Source of the DNA: Pseudomonas sp. GOM7
GTDB taxonomy: Bacteria; Pseudomonadota; Gammaproteobacteria; Pseudomonadales; Pseudomonadaceae
DNA: 64,000 nt
Assembly: GCF_026723825.1 (NCBI RefSeq)
Contig: NZ_CP113519.1
Span: 1,364,001 to 1,428,000, forward strand
Reading direction: 5' to 3'
In this document: positions 62,243 to 64,000 of the stretch, piece by piece
Layout of the letters: each line of letters begins with the position of its first letter
Position numbering within the stretch: the stretch's first letter is position 1
Translations under genes and position numbers: made by a program
The notes under the pieces: model-generated
Databases searched by the model: none
What the model was told of the DNA's origin: nothing
What the model saw: only the letters and a program-made list of their open reading frames with translations

Positions 62243-64000
62243 CTATTGATCTTGCAAAGATTCGCATCAATCTTGCCAAAGCTAAAATTCGCGTATCGAT
62301 CTATGGGGCAATTTTTCTCATTTTTATCGTAGTCTCGGTAGGTACCAAATTTACACTGGACTTGAGCTTCAACTCTATCGCCTCTCAGTATGAAGCACAT
62401 ATCGACAGGACTCTTGAGAGAATTGCGTACGAGTACGACTCGCTTGATGGGCGTATTTCGCTTTTGAATATCAGCGCCCCTTCCGCTGGTATGCAAGGTA
62501 TACCGCCGTATGTTCTGCCCATAGAATACGTGTCTGTGATGCCTGGCCATACGGAAGAGCTTAAGGCGCTGCCAAGCTGTAGCTACTCTCTCGACTCCTC
62601 CAACAGAAATCGAGTCTGTGTTGGCGTGCTCAATAATAAGGAACCAGGGGCTATAGCCTATATCCGCGGCTCGTTCTCCACGAGCGATACGCTGGTTTCG
62701 CCGAGGTATGTGGATAATCCTGCAACTGGTCATAGATTTATTGTGTCCATTAGTTCGCGGGGAAGGGTGGACGACTACACCATAACCTTCGATCCCTTGT
62801 TGAGAAACCTGAAGGCGCCAGTACCCTATCTCTCCGAGGCTTGGAGCCTCACGGGTTTCAAGACTGGAAAGTCCAGGAACTTAGCATATGCCAGGGAGCC
62901 CGAAATTAGAGGCCGAGTGCTCAAGGCCGAAAGATCGGGCGACTCTTCGGGGGATTACGAATTTATTTTTCAGGTTCCGTTATCTTCGTTCTTAGATGAT
63001 GCATATCGCGCGAACAAAGACTCGAGTCGTCCCTGGCCGCCCGAGGATATCTACGAGGCGAGAATAACGGTCTCCCTGCATAGACCTGGCGCAGGGGCAG
63101 AAGAGAAGATATTTGACTCAACCCAATTTCAGTCTGATCCAATATTCTCCCTTGATAATGCGCGCCGATATTTATCGCGTGGAGAGCAGCTATCTTTTCG
63201 ATCTAAGGGTGGTGAGGTGTACTCTGTCTTTCCTGATGTTACTGGGTATGCGGAGTCGGAAAAGGGAATACTCCAAGAGCTCTATGCCAAGGTTACCAAC
63301 TGGTTTATTAATTTTCTTGTTTCATCTCCGGTGGTCACCAAGGAATCAGTCATTGATGGTGGAGCAACTATCAGCATACAAGGGGATGCATCGAATGTGC
63401 TGACGGGGTGGAGAGAGGCCGCTGGTGCCAGTATTGCTTTCGCTTTCGTGCTATTTGCGCTCTTGATAGCTGTGCTGGTCTATCTGCAAATTTTTATTCT
63501 GTCGCCACTATACAAGGTCAGGAAGAATACGCTTTTTATGCGGGAAAAGTTTAGCGACAAAGATCGCAGAGATCCGCCTTACTCCATAAGTTCAAGTAAA
63601 AGTGAGATTGGTGTTCTTTGGGAGAATATCCAGGAACTTCATCAAGCCTTAACGTCAGCGAATGAGATCTCGACGGAGAAAGCGAATAGGGAGAGAGAGC
63701 TTATGCTGTCGCTTGGACACGAGATCAGGTCGCCGCTGCAGAGCCTCATATCGCGGCATCCGGATGCGAGGGACGCTGACCGGAGGGATATAGACCGGAT
63801 TTCATTTGCGTTGGAAACTCTGTCCGGAGCTTATGCTGAGAGCGATGCTGGCGGCGGACTCAAACGACATCCGAAGGATATCTTTGCAAGCTTACCTGCA
63901 AACACCACTAGCGAGAACGTCACAGAGTATCTAGTGAATGCCGCCGAGTCTCATCATATAGGAGGGATTGTATATGATGGTTCTGAAGAACCAGTCTATG
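62230..64000 (+). CDS. Membrane sensor histidine kinase, 3'-truncated by window
   Basis: An open frame from ATG 62230 runs to the window end without a stop (at least 590 residues). A membrane helix at about 22-40 (IYGAIFLIFIVVSVGTKF) and a second at about 400-422 (ASIAFAFVLFALLIAVLVYL) bracket a roughly 360-residue extracytoplasmic domain I do not recognise. A HAMP-like linker leads to the dimerisation box LSLGHEIRSPLQSLI with His497. The ATPase domain lies beyond the window. It shares an operon with the response regulator. The large sensor domain suggests detection of an envelope or external signal. Confidence 0.8.
   Translation, partial: MAGVAIDLAKIRINLAKAKIRVSIYGAIFLIFIVVSVGTKFTLDLSFNSIASQYEAHIDRTLERIAYEYDSLDGRISLLNISAPSAGMQGIPPYVLPIEYVSVMPGHTEELKALPSCSYSLDSSNRNRVCVGVLNNKEPGAIAYIRGSFSTSDTLVSPRYVDNPATGHRFIVSISSRGRVDDYTITFDPLLRNLKAPVPYLSEAWSLTGFKTGKSRNLAYAREPEIRGRVLKAERSGDSSGDYEFIFQVPLSSFLDDAYRANKDSSRPWPPEDIYEARITVSLHRPGAGAEEKIFDSTQFQSDPIFSLDNARRYLSRGEQLSFRSKGGEVYSVFPDVTGYAESEKGILQELYAKVTNWFINFLVSSPVVTKESVIDGGATISIQGDASNVLTGWREAAGASIAFAFVLFALLIAVLVYLQIFILSPLYKVRKNTLFMREKFSDKDRRDPPYSISSSKSEIGVLWENIQELHQALTSANEISTEKANRERELMLSLGHEIRSPLQSLISRHPDARDADRRDIDRISFALETLSGAYAESDAGGGLKRHPKDIFASLPANTTSENVTEYLVNAAESHHIGGIVYDGSEEPVY

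Overview
The window looks like a chromosome segment from a high-GC gammaproteobacterium of the genus Pseudomonas, probably near the P. mendocina / P. oleovorans group. The evidence is an MvaT-type nucleoid protein, a bifA-sodB pair, an sbcB-mvaT-purU block that I recall from P. aeruginosa, many chemoreceptors, and a trimethylamine/dimethylamine gene set of the kind known from P. mendocina. This assignment rests on gene content and recalled synteny; no search was run.

Region 1 (1-6.1 kb) holds the end of an MFS transporter, a GNAT acetyltransferase, a NIT-domain chemoreceptor, a membrane diguanylate cyclase, and amtB behind a sigma-54 promoter with an NtrC-like site. Region 2 (6.2-25.6 kb) is a methylated-amine catabolic island. 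It carries dmmABCD (dimethylamine N-demethylase), a Gdx-like SMR exporter, a class I amidotransferase, three chemoreceptors (one a soluble receptor fused to a solute-binding domain, one a truncated PAS receptor), a second Amt transporter with a tiny membrane protein, tdm (TMAO demethylase) and tmm (trimethylamine monooxygenase). A NarX/NarL-like two-component pair plus a dual-PAS protein is divergent from tmm. The inferred flow is TMA (Tmm) to TMAO (Tdm) to dimethylamine plus formaldehyde, then (Dmm) to monomethylamine plus a second one-carbon unit taken up by tetrahydrofolate. Four GG-N10-GC sigma-54 promoters lie in front of amtB, dmmA, the second amt and the sensor kinase, which ties the island to nitrogen control. 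A NarL-type 7-2-7 site lies between tmm and the kinase. A 90-bp tandem repeat array separates tdm from the PAS receptor.

Region 3 (25.6-27.7 kb) is an IS110-family transposase locus between two inverted copies of an intergenic repeat. Region 4 (27.8-47.9 kb) is core chromosome: an imelysin lipoprotein, LemA and a GIDE/EF-hand membrane protein, bifA, sodB, a six-gene MoxR/DUF58/DUF4350/DUF4129/SpoIIM/RDD operon, a membrane protein, sbcB, mvaT, purU, a CBS protein, a HerA-like ATPase and small conserved genes. Region 5 (48.1-56.8 kb) is a hexuronate/aldarate oxidation cluster: a decayed aldose 1-epimerase, a GntR/FCD regulator, an EamA transporter, TRAP dctMQP, an SMP-30 lactonase, uronate dehydrogenase and a galactarate-type dehydratase, with palindromic operators in the divergent udh/dehydratase gap.

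Region 6 (56.9-64 kb) has lower GC and looks acquired. It is a type II CBASS anti-phage operon (capV patatin phospholipase, DncV-like CD-NTase, Cap2 E1/E2 fusion, Cap3 JAB protease) in which cap3 carries a single-base frameshift. Divergent from it is a response regulator overlapping a membrane sensor kinase that runs off the window end. No tRNA, rRNA or CRISPR array was recognised.
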